A DNA stretch of 64,000 bases from Pseudobacillus lumedeiriae (GCF_044891285.1 NZ_JAUIYO010000004.1:62001-126000), one strand, 5' to 3'; positions 15,861 through 24,655 are shown, numbered from the stretch's first letter. Notes: generated by a model from the sequence alone, not told the origin. Made by a program: numbers and translations.

Positions 15861-15896
15861 GGGAAGGATCCATTGACAAGTCAGTGATCCACTCCC
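15861..15896 (-). other. Intercistronic hairpin between atpA and atpG
   Basis: GGGAAGGATCCATTGAC (15861-15877) and GTCAGTGATCCACTCCC (15880-15896) form a long imperfect stem with a 2-nt loop. It has no strong U-run on the transcribed strand, so an mRNA processing or stability element is more likely than termination. Confidence 0.5.
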
Positions 15897-15919
15897 GCTT
15901 TTTTTAATCATCTGGATAA

Positions 15920-17428
15920 TTATTCAGATTTCGCGAACGTCTTTTTGAACTCGTTGATGGCTGCTTTCATTTCATCATCAGAAGCAAGTTCTTTCGTTGT
16001 GCGAATATGCTCTAACACATTTGTATGGTTGTGGTCTAACCAGCTTAATAGTTCATCTTCAAAGCGGCGGATATCTCCTACTGGAATATCATCTAAAAGA
16101 CCGCGTGTTAACGCATAAAGAATCACTACTTGTTTTTCAACTTTAAGTGGTTTGTTCAAGTCTTGCTTCAAGACTTCAACTGTACGTGCTCCACGATTTA
16201 ATTTTGCTTGAGTTGCTTTGTCTAAGTCAGAACCGAATTGCGCGAACGCTTCAAGTTCACGGTAAGCCGCTAAGTCCAGACGAAGCGTACCAGCTACTTT
16301 CTTCATCGCTTTAATTTGAGCGGATCCACCAACACGAGATACAGAAAGACCAGCGTTGATCGCAGGACGAACACCTGAGAAGAACAAGTCAGACTGTAAG
16401 AAGATTTGTCCGTCAGTAATAGAGATTACGTTCGTTGGAATGTAAGCAGAAATATCGCCTGCTTGTGTTTCAACGAATGGAAGAGCAGTAATAGAGCCAG
16501 CTCCTAACGTATCGTTCAATTTAGCTGCACGCTCGAGTAAACGGGAGTGCAAGTAGAAAACGTCACCAGGGTAAGCTTCACGGCCTGGAGGACGACGTAA
16601 TAATAAGGAAAGTTCACGATAAGCGGCTGCTTGTTTAGATAAATCATCATATACGATCAAAACATGTTTGCCGTTAAACATGAATTCTTCACCCATTGTT
16701 ACCCCAGCATATGGAGCAAGGAACAGCATTGGCGCCGGTTGTGACGCTGAAGCTGTAACGACAATTGTATAGTCAAGTGCACCGTGTTTACGAAGTGTTT
16801 CAACCGTTCCGCGCACCGTGGACTCTTTTTGACCGATAGCGACATAAATACATACCATGTCTTGGTCTTTTTGGTTAAGAATCGTATCGATCGCTACTGT
16901 TGTTTTACCAGTTTGGCGGTCTCCGATAATTAACTCACGCTGACCGCGGCCGATTGGCACAAGCGCGTCAATCGCTTTAATCCCTGTTTGCAATGGTTCA
17001 TGAACAGATTTACGATCCATAACACCAGTTGCTGGGCTTTCGATTGGGCGGGTTTTTGTTGTATTAATTGGACCAAGACCGTCTACAGGCTGTCCAAGAG
17101 AGTTAACAACGCGTCCGATCAATTCTTCCCCGACAGGCACTTCCATGATACGGCCAGTGCGGCGGACTTCATCGCCTTCACGGATCTCTTTATAAGGTCC
17201 AAGAATAACGATACCTACGTTGTTTTCTTCTAAGTTTTGTGCCATACCCATGACACCGTTTGAGAACTCAAGAAGTTCTCCAGCCATGACATTGTCGAGG
17301 CCATGAGCACGAGCGATACCGTCACCAACTTGGATAACTGTACCAACATCGTTTACTGTAATATCTGACTGGAAGTTCTCAATCTGCTTTCTAATCAGCG
17401 CACTGATTTCTTCAGCTTTGATGCTCAT
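15920..17428 (-). CDS. atpA: ATP synthase alpha subunit
   Basis: Regulatory nucleotide-binding F1 subunit. The product is 502 aa from ATG 17428 (MSIKAEEISALIRKQIENF), the family's usual length and start. It contains the Walker A motif GDRQTGKTTVAIDT and the signature PAINAGLSVSRVGGSAQ. GAGGGGTG lies upstream. It sits between atpH and atpG in the standard order. Confidence 0.98.
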   Translation of the reverse strand: MSIKAEEISALIRKQIENFQSDITVNDVGTVIQVGDGIARAHGLDNVMAGELLEFSNGVMGMAQNLEENNVGIVILGPYKEIREGDEVRRTGRIMEVPVGEELIGRVVNSLGQPVDGLGPINTTKTRPIESPATGVMDRKSVHEPLQTGIKAIDALVPIGRGQRELIIGDRQTGKTTVAIDTILNQKDQDMVCIYVAIGQKESTVRGTVETLRKHGALDYTIVVTASASQPAPMLFLAPYAGVTMGEEFMFNGKHVLIVYDDLSKQAAAYRELSLLLRRPPGREAYPGDVFYLHSRLLERAAKLNDTLGAGSITALPFVETQAGDISAYIPTNVISITDGQIFLQSDLFFSGVRPAINAGLSVSRVGGSAQIKAMKKVAGTLRLDLAAYRELEAFAQFGSDLDKATQAKLNRGARTVEVLKQDLNKPLKVEKQVVILYALTRGLLDDIPVGDIRRFEDELLSWLDHNHTNVLEHIRTTKELASDDEMKAAINEFKKTFAKSE

Positions 17429-17497
17429 GAATTTCACCCCTCATATAATTAGTAATAGTTGTATTCGAGCCGAAAGCATGATGAAAGATGCTCTCGC

Positions 17498-18037
17498 TTA
17501 TTTCGCTGTTAATTGTTTTTCTAACCGGCTCAGCTTGCCGCGCAGGCTGCCGTCGAAGATACGATTGCCAATGCGGACTTTTAAGCCGCCAAGCAATTGC
17601 GGATCAACGATGTTTGTAATTCTTAAAGACTGTTTGCCCACCTTTTTAGCAAACTGGTCAGAAATTTGTACAGTTTCCGCTTCCGTTAACGGACGAACGG
17701 ATTCAACCGTTGCTTCCGCAATTCCACGTTCTGCGTTGGCCAGTTCAATGTATGCTTCGGCCACATCTATAATATATCCTTCGCGATGACGTTCAGTTAA
17801 CACCATCAACGTATTGATCACATAAGTTGAAGCTGCTGCAAAAGCGGACTTCAACAGCTCTTTTTTCTCTTCAATCGTAAGCTTCGGTGATTGAAGTAAA
17901 GAAAGTAATTTTTGGTTTTCCTGAAAAACAGTTTGCACTACACGCAGTTCCTCTTCAATCGATTGAAGCTGCTGTTGTTCTTTGGCAATTTCGAAGAGAG
18001 CTAGCGCATAGCGTTTCGCTACTACGGAATCACTCAT
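17498..18037 (-). CDS. atpH: ATP synthase delta subunit
   Basis: Peripheral-stalk subunit that joins F1 alpha to the b dimer. The 179-aa product has the N-terminal helical domain (VVAKRYALALFEIAKEQ) and the C-terminal family stretch DPQLLGGLKVRIGNRIFDGS. Its ATG overlaps the atpF stop codon by 4 bp (ATGA), indicating translational coupling. Confidence 0.96.
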   Translation of the reverse strand: MSDSVVAKRYALALFEIAKEQQQLQSIEEELRVVQTVFQENQKLLSLLQSPKLTIEEKKELLKSAFAAASTYVINTLMVLTERHREGYIIDVAEAYIELANAERGIAEATVESVRPLTEAETVQISDQFAKKVGKQSLRITNIVDPQLLGGLKVRIGNRIFDGSLRGKLSRLEKQLTAK

Positions 18038-18552
18038 CGCTCTTCCCCTGCCTCTTGGATATACTCATTAATTAATTTTTCTTGATCTTCCTTGCTTAAA
18101 TCTTTTTCGATTACTTTAGAAGCAATCAATACAGATAAAGAAGCCACTTGCTCACGAAGAGATGCCATTGCCTGCTCAGTCTGCTGCTCGATCTCTACTT
18201 TCGCAGATTCCTTCAAGCGTTCAGCTTCTGCACGAGCGGCAGCAATGATTTCTGTTTTTTGGCTATCGCCCATTTTCTTAGCATTCTCAATAATTTCCTG
18301 CGCTTGCTGACGAGATGCTTTTAACTCTGCGCGCGTTTCTTCTAATAATTTATTAGCTTCAACCCGGCTTTTTTCTGCTGCATCGATTTCAGAAGCAATA
18401 TGCTCTTCACGTTGCTGCATCATTCCCATTAAAGGACCCCAGGCAAATTTTTTGATTAGCGCCAGTAAAATAATAAACATAATTAATTGGAACAAAATGT
18501 CTCCGCCATTAAAACCGGCCGACGCTCCAAGTACAAATGTGTTTGCTAACAC
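18034..18552 (-). CDS. atpF: ATP synthase b subunit
   Basis: Membrane-anchored peripheral stalk. The 172-aa product has one N-terminal membrane helix (FNGGDILFQLIMFIILLALI, residues about 14-33) followed by a long charged coiled coil (residues about 45-150). The start is GTG 18552, about 10 nt after AAAGGAG; a GTG two codons earlier is possible. An ATG 132 bp upstream in frame would add a non-homologous N-terminus and is rejected. A 277-bp gap with two hairpins separates it from atpE. Confidence 0.95.
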   Translation of the reverse strand: MLANTFVLGASAGFNGGDILFQLIMFIILLALIKKFAWGPLMGMMQQREEHIASEIDAAEKSRVEANKLLEETRAELKASRQQAQEIIENAKKMGDSQKTEIIAAARAEAERLKESAKVEIEQQTEQAMASLREQVASLSVLIASKVIEKDLSKEDQEKLINEYIQEAGEER

Positions 18553-18648
18553 GCCCACTTCACTCCTTTCAAGAGTTTCACCCCTCCCCTTCTCGGGAAG
18601 AGACTGTATAAAAAGAATGGAATTGCTTGTTACACTTCGAACATAAAG

Positions 18649-18686
18649 CAATGGCGAAGGTTCGCTTGGAATGATCTTCGCCATTG
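18649..18686 (-). other. Perfect 11-bp hairpin in the atpE-atpF gap
   Basis: CAATGGCGAAG (18649-18659) and CTTCGCCATTG (18676-18686) pair perfectly across 16 nt. It has no U-run on the minus strand. It may protect or process the mRNA between the highly needed c-subunit cistron and atpF. Confidence 0.55.
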
Positions 18687-18754
18687 GAACAAAAATCCCT
18701 TATGTCTAGCTGAAAGCGTCAACTCATATGACGATTTCGTTCTTTCTGTCATGG

Positions 18755-18782
18755 ACAAAAAGAACGGCTCCTCACCAGGAGC
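18755..18782 (-). terminator. Weak internal terminator candidate after atpE
   Basis: GCTCCT (18767-18772) pairs with AGGAGC (18777-18782) in a tight hairpin; on the minus strand CGTTCTTTTT follows. It lies between atpE and atpF and could reduce readthrough, favouring c-subunit over downstream subunits. Confidence 0.45.
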
Positions 18783-18829
18783 TAAAAATCTGTAATCACA
18801 ATGAACGAGCGCCTTTCGCTTCTCAATAA

Positions 18830-19042
18830 TTATTGACCTTGTACCATGAATGCGATAACTACCGCGATGATAGGAATCGCCTCTACTAACGCTACCCCGA
18901 TAAACATTGTTGTTTGAAGCATACCGCGTGCTTCTGGTTGACGAGCGATACCTTCAACTGTTCTAGATACAATAAGACCGTTACCAATACCTGCACCAAG
19001 TGCGGCTAAACCAATTGCGATTGCTGCTGCTAAAAGACCCAT
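18830..19042 (-). CDS. atpE: ATP synthase c subunit
   Basis: Proton-translocating ring subunit. The 70-aa product consists of two membrane helices joined by the polar loop RTVEGIARQPEARG. The ion-binding carboxylate is Glu54 in VALVEAIPIIA. No Na+-binding Gln/Thr signature is evident around it, so it is probably proton-coupled. AGGAGG precedes the ATG. An unusually long structured gap follows before atpF. Confidence 0.97.
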   Translation of the reverse strand: MGLLAAAIAIGLAALGAGIGNGLIVSRTVEGIARQPEARGMLQTTMFIGVALVEAIPIIAVVIAFMVQGQ

Positions 19043-19119
19043 TTTAAAATTTCCTCCTTAAATTTTATATAAAATAGTTTTTTAAAAATAGGTTCGTTCA
19101 TGAAATGAACGGGTATATT

Positions 19120-19845
19120 TTAATGGTCATGGTTCACTTTGTGAGCCAGATAGACCATCGTTAACATAGTGAAGATAAATGCCTGAATTCCACCAACAAA
19201 TACGGAGAACCCTTGCCATGCCAATGTTGGAATAACAGCGGCTAAATGTCCGCCGACTCCTGTAGCCAGGCTTCCTGCCAGCAATCCAAGAAGGATTTCA
19301 CCGGCAAAGATGTTACCGTAAAGACGAAGACCAAGAGTGAGTGTATTAGCAAACTCTTCAACAATTTTCAATGGGAATAAGAATCCCATTGGACGAAAAT
19401 AGTCTTTCGTATACTCACCAAAGCCTTTCATTTTAATTCCATAGTAATGCGATAGTGCGACAACCATGAATGCTAGTGTTAAAGTGATCACCGGGTCTGC
19501 TGTTGGTGACTTCCACCAGAGATAATCATTATACACTACCGAAAATGGCAAACCTACAAAGTTGGAAATGGCAATATAAAGGAATAACGTTAATCCAAGG
19601 GCATGAAAGCGTCCCCCCGTTTTCCAGTCCATATTGCTTTTGACGATACCTTTCACAAAATCCATGATCCACTCAAAAAAGTTTTGCAGACCAGTGGGCT
19701 TCATTGCTAAGCTTCTTGTAGAAATAACTGCAATCAAAAAGACGATTAGACTAGCAATAGTAATCATTAGCACATTGGCTAAGTTAAATGTTAAAGTAAA
19801 CCCATCAAACACTTCCCAATCAATCGTTGGATTTTTATGATGCAA
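19120..19845 (-). CDS. atpB: ATP synthase a subunit
   Basis: Stator membrane subunit forming the proton half-channels. The 241-aa product is multi-pass, with the essential Arg in the TLTLGLRLYGNIFAGEILL segment. The start is TTG 19845 (HHKNPTIDWEVF), with GAGGTG 7 nt upstream; no ATG gives a full-length protein. It lies 6 bp after atpI. Confidence 0.96.
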   Translation of the reverse strand: MHHKNPTIDWEVFDGFTLTFNLANVLMITIASLIVFLIAVISTRSLAMKPTGLQNFFEWIMDFVKGIVKSNMDWKTGGRFHALGLTLFLYIAISNFVGLPFSVVYNDYLWWKSPTADPVITLTLAFMVVALSHYYGIKMKGFGEYTKDYFRPMGFLFPLKIVEEFANTLTLGLRLYGNIFAGEILLGLLAGSLATGVGGHLAAVIPTLAWQGFSVFVGGIQAFIFTMLTMVYLAHKVNHDH

Positions 19846-19851
19846 CTGATT

Positions 19852-20241
19852 TCACCTCTCTTCCCCGGTTGTTCTGTTTATTAAAAAGTGAATAAAAAAA
19901 TCTATCATAATGACAATGTAAGATGCCATTAATCCCAAAACGGTAGTGATGATACTGAAGTGATCTGGATAGCGGAGGGCAATCATCGCTGCCACGCCGG
20001 CTGTCGCCATTCGTGACATCGTGCCGAGTGACTGAAATTTTTTACCATGATCCAATGCTTGATTGAAACGGTTCATCCGCTTCAACATCAGCCAATGGTT
20101 GAAGAAGCTCAAAGCTGTGCCAAGAATGAGGCCGCCGAAAACCATCTTATACGGCGTTATTCCCCAGCAAAAAACAAAAACAGCAAGGAGATATAATATG
20201 TACTTTCGTTGTCTAGAAAGCGAATGCTGGAGTTCTCCCAT
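19852..20241 (-). CDS. atpI: ATP synthase protein I
   Basis: A 129-aa membrane protein with four hydrophobic segments, encoded at the front of the operon. AtpI homologues help assemble the c-ring. The block LGTALSFFNHWLMLKRMNRF is typical of Bacillus AtpI. GGAGG lies 7 nt before the ATG. It begins 2 bp after the atpZ stop. Confidence 0.85.
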   Translation of the reverse strand: MGELQHSLSRQRKYILYLLAVFVFCWGITPYKMVFGGLILGTALSFFNHWLMLKRMNRFNQALDHGKKFQSLGTMSRMATAGVAAMIALRYPDHFSIITTVLGLMASYIVIMIDFFIHFLINRTTGEER

Positions 20242-20243
20242 AA

Positions 20244-20462
20244 CTAATCCTCCGAATTGAAGTAACTAACTGTACGAAGCATCGAGATAATGCCGGCAGT
20301 TAATCCTAAGAGCAGTCCAACGATTAAAAAAAGCGGTTCGGTATTCCACTTCCCGTCCAGCCAGCGCCCACCGAAAATTCCGATGAGAATTGATCCCGTT
20401 ATTTGCGCTAAAATCGCACTGTATAAGGTCATTGCTTTAAATGCACGTTTCTGGCTTTTCAT
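20244..20462 (-). CDS. atpZ: AtpZ/AtpI-family membrane protein
   Basis: A 72-aa protein with two membrane helices (about residues 8-28 and 44-64) and the family sequence IGIFGGRWLDGKWNTEPLFL. AtpZ proteins precede atpI in many Bacillus operons and were proposed to take part in Mg2+ or Ca2+ uptake or in ATP synthase assembly. The start at 20462 (MKSQKRAFKAM) has AGGGGTG upstream. It is the first gene of the operon, about 85 nt from the predicted transcription start. Confidence 0.8.
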   Translation of the reverse strand: MKSQKRAFKAMTLYSAILAQITGSILIGIFGGRWLDGKWNTEPLFLIVGLLLGLTAGIISMLRTVSYFNSED

Positions 20463-20553
20463 GCGGAAACACCCCTGCTCCACAGTAGGTTTTACTTCAA
20501 AAAAAAAGAGCTTTTACACCCTATTTATACAATCCTGCCCTTTATCCTTTGTA

Positions 20554-20582
20554 AGCATACAATAGGGGTATTTTAATGTCAA
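20554..20582 (-). promoter_or_regulatory. Sigma-A promoter of the atp operon
   Basis: On the minus strand TTGACA (20582-20577), a 17-bp spacer and TATGCT (20559-20554). The -35 is perfect and the -10 is 4 of 6. It lies about 92 bp before the atpZ start codon, with A/T-rich DNA upstream that could act as an UP element. Confidence 0.9.
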
Positions 20583-20813
20583 CGTGTACAAAGAAAAACC
20601 TCAAATTTTGTAACATACATTTCACAAATTGATCAAAACTTTTGTCGAACTATAAGTTATTCTTATCTGTATCAATAAGAGTAAATTAACTCTTCTCCGT
20701 GCATTACCTTTTGCGCCAATAAACGGCAGTCTTTTCTCTCTTTCAATCGTTTGATCTATCAGTCTATATAGAGTAGTTCACTATACAATAGAAGATACTA
20801 CTCACCACCATTA

Positions 20814-20852
20814 AAAGAGGGGGGGCTGACTGCCCCCCCTCCCCTCTTTCTT
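20814..20852. terminator. G-run/C-run hairpin terminator
   Basis: AAAGAGGGGGGGG pairs with CCCCCCCTCCCCTCTTT around CTGACTG. T-rich sequence follows on both strands. It would stop transcripts coming from mnaA before the atp promoter. Confidence 0.7.
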
Positions 20853-20885
20853 TTTTGACTAGAAAATTACTGTCTCTTTTCTTTT

Positions 20886-20973
20886 AGGCTATGTTAAACT
20901 CCTTTGCTGATTGCCGCTGCAGGCGCTCTAATCAGCAAATGGACAAAATCAACAATGATCATTAACATAGCCT
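20886..20973. repeat. Nested inverted repeat after mnaA
   Basis: Outer arms AGGCTATGTTAA (20886-20897) and TTAACATAGCCT (20962-20973) are perfect. Inner arms TTTGCTGATT (20903-20912) and AATCAGCAAA (20930-20939) are also perfect, with a CTGCAG centre. It looks like a small non-coding mobile (MITE-like) or structured 3' element. Confidence 0.65.
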
Positions 20974-20977
20974 TCTT

Positions 20978-22117
20978 TTAAAATCGATCCGGCTTATCAT
21001 TCGATGCTTGAAAATAATAACGAATCGCTTCACAAATGCGGCGGGAAGCTTCTCCATCTCCGTATGGGTTGGATGCTTTCGACATCTTTTCATATTCTGC
21101 TTCATCATTCAGCAGTTCTGTGGCCATTTGATAAATCGTATCTTCGTCCACACCCGCAAGCTTCAATGTGCCAGCTTGAATTCCTTCCGGCCGTTCCGTC
21201 GTGTCACGCAAAACGAGAACAGGCACACCGAGAGAAGGCGCTTCTTCCTGCACACCGCCGGAATCTGTCAAAATGAGATGAGCCCGCGCCGCAAAGTTGT
21301 GAAAATCAATCACATCGAGCGGCTCAATTAAATGAATGCGCGGATCATTACCTAGAATTTCATCAGCTATTTCACGAACAACTGGATTCATATGCATCGG
21401 ATAAACTACTTGAATGTCTCCATTCTCTTCCACTAATCGCTTAATAGCACGGAACATGCTGCGCATCGGCTCGCCAAGATTTTCGCGGCGGTGAGCGGTC
21501 ATCAGCACGAGGCGGTCATTTCCTAAACGATCAATGACTTCATGACTGTAGCTTTCTTTTACCGTCGTTTTCAACGCATCAATAGCTGTATTTCCTGTCA
21601 CGAAAATCGTTTCCTCTTTTTTTCCTTCATTAAGTAAGTTTTCCTCTGCTTGATGAGTAGGAGAGAAATGAAGGTCAGCAATGACACCTGTTAACTGGCG
21701 GTTCATTTCTTCCGGGAACGGAGAATATTTATTCCATGTCCGTAAGCCGGCTTCTACATGGCCAACAGCAATTTGATTGTAAAAAGCAGCAAGGCTGGCA
21801 ATAAACGTTGTGGCCGTATCACCGTGAACGAGAACAATATCTGGTTTCACTTCTTTCATGATTCGGTCTAACCCTTCAAGCCCCTTCGTCGTTACGTCAA
21901 TGAGTGTCTGGCGGTCTTTCATAATGTTTAAATCGAAATCAGGCGTGATCTTAAAGATTTCGAGCACTTGATCGAGCATTTGCCGATGCTGAGCAGTGAC
22001 CGTAACAATCGATTCAAACTGCTCAGGATATTTTTGCAATTCTAGAACGAGCGGCGCCATTTTAATCGCTTCAGGGCGCGTTCCAAAAATAGTCATTACT
22101 TTAATCGGGCGGTTCAT
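20978..22117 (-). CDS. mnaA: UDP-N-acetylglucosamine 2-epimerase (non-hydrolysing)
   Basis: Interconverts UDP-GlcNAc and UDP-ManNAc, supplying ManNAc for teichoic acid linkage units and other wall polymers. The 379-aa product has the N-terminal FGTRPEAIKMAPL, the active-site stretch VHGDTATTF and GHVEAGLRT, and the C-terminal LTDSGGVQEEAPSLG and RDTTERPEG. It lies between upp and the atp operon, a place it occupies in several Bacillus relatives but not in B. subtilis. AGGTG is upstream of the ATG. It is probably co-transcribed with upp (21-bp gap). Confidence 0.94.
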   Translation of the reverse strand: MNRPIKVMTIFGTRPEAIKMAPLVLELQKYPEQFESIVTVTAQHRQMLDQVLEIFKITPDFDLNIMKDRQTLIDVTTKGLEGLDRIMKEVKPDIVLVHGDTATTFIASLAAFYNQIAVGHVEAGLRTWNKYSPFPEEMNRQLTGVIADLHFSPTHQAEENLLNEGKKEETIFVTGNTAIDALKTTVKESYSHEVIDRLGNDRLVLMTAHRRENLGEPMRSMFRAIKRLVEENGDIQVVYPMHMNPVVREIADEILGNDPRIHLIEPLDVIDFHNFAARAHLILTDSGGVQEEAPSLGVPVLVLRDTTERPEGIQAGTLKLAGVDEDTIYQMATELLNDEAEYEKMSKASNPYGDGEASRRICEAIRYYFQASNDKPDRF

Positions 22118-22138
22118 CTTATCTGCACCTACTTCTAA

Positions 22139-22768
22139 TTATTTTGTTCCGAACAGACGGTCCCCTGCATCCCCTAATCCTGGTACAATGTAGCCTTTTT
22201 CATTCAGCTTTTCATCTAATGCAGCGATATAAATATCAACATCCGGATGGGCTTCCTGCATCGCTTCCACTCCTTCAGGGGCAGCAACGAGGCACATAAA
22301 CTTAATATGTTTGGCTCCACGCTTTTTCAAGGAGTGAATCGCCTCTACGGCTGATCCTCCTGTAGCGAGCATCGGGTCCACAACGATGAAATCTCTCTCT
22401 TCCACATCAGATGGAAGCTTCACGTAATATTCAACAGGCTTTAGTGTTTCCGGATCACGGTACAAGCCGACGTGTCCTACTTTGGCAGCAGGAATCAAAT
22501 TCAAAATACCGTCTACCATACCGATCCCTGCGCGCAAAATCGGAACAACTCCCAGCTTTTTCCCAGACAATGTTTTGGCGTTTGCTTCGCAGACAGGCGT
22601 TTGGACTTTCACCTCTTGCAGCGGCATATCGCGGGTAATTTCAAAAGCCATTAACGTTGCTATTTCATCTACTAATTCACGAAATTCTTTTGTTCCAGTT
22701 TCTTTATCACGGATAATCGTCAACTTATGCTGGATTAATGGATGGTCAAATACATATACTTTTCCCAA
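22139..22768 (-). CDS. upp: Uracil phosphoribosyltransferase
   Basis: Salvages uracil with PRPP to give UMP. The product is 209 aa from TTG 22768 (GKVYVFDHPLIQHKLT), the usual Bacillus start, with AAAGGAG upstream. It contains the PRPP-binding loop VVDPMLATGGSAVEA and the C-terminal uracil-binding GYIVPGLGDAGDRLFGT. It heads a likely upp-mnaA transcript. Confidence 0.97.
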   Translation of the reverse strand: MGKVYVFDHPLIQHKLTIIRDKETGTKEFRELVDEIATLMAFEITRDMPLQEVKVQTPVCEANAKTLSGKKLGVVPILRAGIGMVDGILNLIPAAKVGHVGLYRDPETLKPVEYYVKLPSDVEERDFIVVDPMLATGGSAVEAIHSLKKRGAKHIKFMCLVAAPEGVEAMQEAHPDVDIYIAALDEKLNEKGYIVPGLGDAGDRLFGTK

Positions 22769-22941
22769 TGTCCTCGCTCCTTTATGTAAATATTTCAAGT
22801 TATGTCACACGAGCTTTCATGCGGCAAGCATCATAGCGGCAAAAAAAGAAGCCGCTCGTGCAGCCATTTTTCAACTTCTTTCAGCAAGCTTCTTTTTGAT
22901 TTTACCCAAAAAGCCGAAGAAGAACAAATGGGAAGATAAAA

Positions 22942-22990
22942 AAGAGAGGAGTGTCCCGAAAGTATCACTTTTAGGTCATCTCCTTTTTTT
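22942..22990. terminator. Nested terminator-like hairpin
   Basis: GGAGTGTCC (22948-22956) with GGTCATCTCC (22974-22983) and inner AAAGT/ACTTT form a stem. T-runs lie on both sides. It resembles the GGGACAG-type terminators elsewhere in the window but has no gene directly next to it. Confidence 0.5.
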
Positions 22991-23266
22991 ATCATTCTTC
23001 AACCTCATCCGCTGATTTCTCCGCCAGGCGCTTCGCTTTCCCCCGCAGGAGTCTTCACGCCTGTCACTATTATCCACTCAGTGAAAACAATCGTTTGAAC
23101 TTTGTCAAAGAGATATGTGTACAAACTGCCATAGATGTCTCTCTCACCCTTCTTATGCAAAAGGAAAGGACACAAAAAGCATCAGTATCTCTATGAAGAA
23201 CCCAAAACAGCACCACGAATTTCGGATAAGAAATAGTATTCAAAAGTTTAATCCAAAGAAAAAAGA

Positions 23267-23309
23267 CTGACCCTAAAAAGTCGTTTTTAACGACCTTTTG
23301 GGACAGCCT
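23267..23309 (-). terminator. Terminator of glyA
   Basis: GACTGACCCTAAAAAGTCGT pairs with ACGACCTTTTGGGACAGCC with few mismatches. Six U follow on the minus strand. It ends the glyA transcript. Confidence 0.85.
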
Positions 23310-23320
23310 CCCTTCACCAT

Positions 23321-24556
23321 TTAATTATATAAAGGATATTTCGCTGTTAAATCAGTTACACGCTGGCTCAGCTCTTTAAGCTTCGCTTCGTTTTCATGAT
23401 TTTTCAGGGCAGTTCCAATAATATCAGCCACTTCATCCATCGCTTCCAAATCGAAGCCACGAGAAGTAACAGCAGCTGTACCAACGCGGATACCGCTCGT
23501 TACGAATGGACTTTCAGGATCGAATGGAATCGTATTTTTGTTCACTGTAATACCGACATCATCTAGTACCTTTTCAGCTACTTTTCCTGTTAAGCCTAAA
23601 GATTGTAAATCGATTAGCAGCAAGTGGTTATCTGTGCCGCCTGATACGAGGTTCACGCCTGCTTTCGTTAACCCTTCTCCTAAACGTTTAGCATTGTCGA
23701 TAATATTTTGGGCATATGCTTTAAAGCTGTCATCCAATGCTTCACCGAAAGCAACAGCTTTAGCTGCGATCACATGCATAAGAGGTCCGCCTTGAATACC
23801 TGGGAAAATCGACTTGTCAATTTTCTTCGCAAACTCTTCTTTACAAATGATCATTCCTCCGCGTGGACCACGCAATGTTTTGTGAGTCGTTGTTGTTACG
23901 AAATCTGCGTAAGGAACTGGGCTTTGGTGAAGGCCAGCTGCTACGAGACCAGCAATGTGCGCCATATCAACCATTAAGTATGCCCCAACTTCATCCGCAA
24001 TTTCACGGAACTTTGCGAAATCAATCGCACGCGGATAAGCACTCGCTCCTGCTACGATTAATTTTGGTTTGTGCTCTATTGCTTTTTGACGGACATCATC
24101 ATAATCAATTCTCTGATCTTCTTTGCTTACACCGTATTCAATAAAGTTGTATTGCACACCGCTGAAGTTAACTGGGCTTCCGTGAGTTAGATGGCCGCCA
24201 TGGGATAAGTTCATACCAAGAACTGTATCTCCTTGATTTAGGATAGTAAAGTAAACAGCCATGTTTGCTTGTGCACCTGAATGCGGCTGTACGTTCACGT
24301 GATCGCCGCCGAAAATTTCTTTCGCACGGTCACGGGCAAGATCTTCAACGACATCCACATGCTCACAACCGCCATAATAACGCTTGCCTGGATAGCCTTC
24401 CGCATATTTATTCGTTAACACAGAACCTTGTGCTTCCATTACAGCCTCGCTCACAAAGTTTTCAGAAGCGATCAATTCGATTTTCGTCTGCTGACGTTTG
24501 AACTCCTCTTGAATCGCTTCAAAAACAGCTGAATCTTGATCTTTAAGAGTACTCAT
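23321..24556 (-). CDS. glyA: Serine hydroxymethyltransferase
   Basis: PLP enzyme converting serine and tetrahydrofolate to glycine and 5,10-methylene-THF. The product is 411 aa from ATG 24556 after AAAGGAG. It carries the PLP-lysine motif VTTTTHKTLRGPRGG and the conserved IELIASENFVS and GYPGKRYYGGCEHVD. A good sigma-A promoter lies 70-100 bp upstream. It follows ywlG in the standard Bacillus order but has separate control. Confidence 0.98.
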   Translation of the reverse strand: MSTLKDQDSAVFEAIQEEFKRQQTKIELIASENFVSEAVMEAQGSVLTNKYAEGYPGKRYYGGCEHVDVVEDLARDRAKEIFGGDHVNVQPHSGAQANMAVYFTILNQGDTVLGMNLSHGGHLTHGSPVNFSGVQYNFIEYGVSKEDQRIDYDDVRQKAIEHKPKLIVAGASAYPRAIDFAKFREIADEVGAYLMVDMAHIAGLVAAGLHQSPVPYADFVTTTTHKTLRGPRGGMIICKEEFAKKIDKSIFPGIQGGPLMHVIAAKAVAFGEALDDSFKAYAQNIIDNAKRLGEGLTKAGVNLVSGGTDNHLLLIDLQSLGLTGKVAEKVLDDVGITVNKNTIPFDPESPFVTSGIRVGTAAVTSRGFDLEAMDEVADIIGTALKNHENEAKLKELSQRVTDLTAKYPLYN

Positions 24557-24627
24557 TTCCAATCTCCTTTCATATTTGAGAAATATTTATGTGTTTATGT
24601 ATTACTCAATTTTAAAAATTCATTTAT

Positions 24628-24655
24628 ATTCTATCACGTTTTCCGTCTGTTTCAA
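24628..24655 (-). promoter_or_regulatory. Sigma-A promoter of glyA
   Basis: On the minus strand TTGAAA (24655-24650), 16-bp spacer, TAGAAT (24633-24628). Both hexamers are 5 of 6. It lies about 72 bp upstream of the glyA start. Confidence 0.75.

Larger units (their letters stand above)
20463..20977. other. atp promoter region and wecB 3' region
   Basis: 515 bp without a gene. On the right strand order it holds the atp leader, the strong atp promoter, about 200 bp of A/T-rich DNA, a G/C hairpin (20814-20852) and a nested inverted repeat (20886-20973) beyond the mnaA stop. Confidence 0.75.
22769..23320. other. upp/glyA intergenic region
   Basis: 552 bp with no convincing gene. It holds a small AGCGGC/GCCGCT hairpin at 22835-22856 upstream of upp, a nested terminator-like hairpin at 22942-22990, a degenerate Bacillus-type repeat at about 23011-23063 (GGCGCTTCGCTTTCCCCC), about 200 bp of featureless A/T-rich DNA, and the glyA terminator. 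Confidence 0.7.

Noticed and set aside
18711..18724. CcpA-site-like TGAAAGCG in the atpE-atpF gap
   Set aside because: The right half does not complete the palindrome, and the position inside the operon is not typical.
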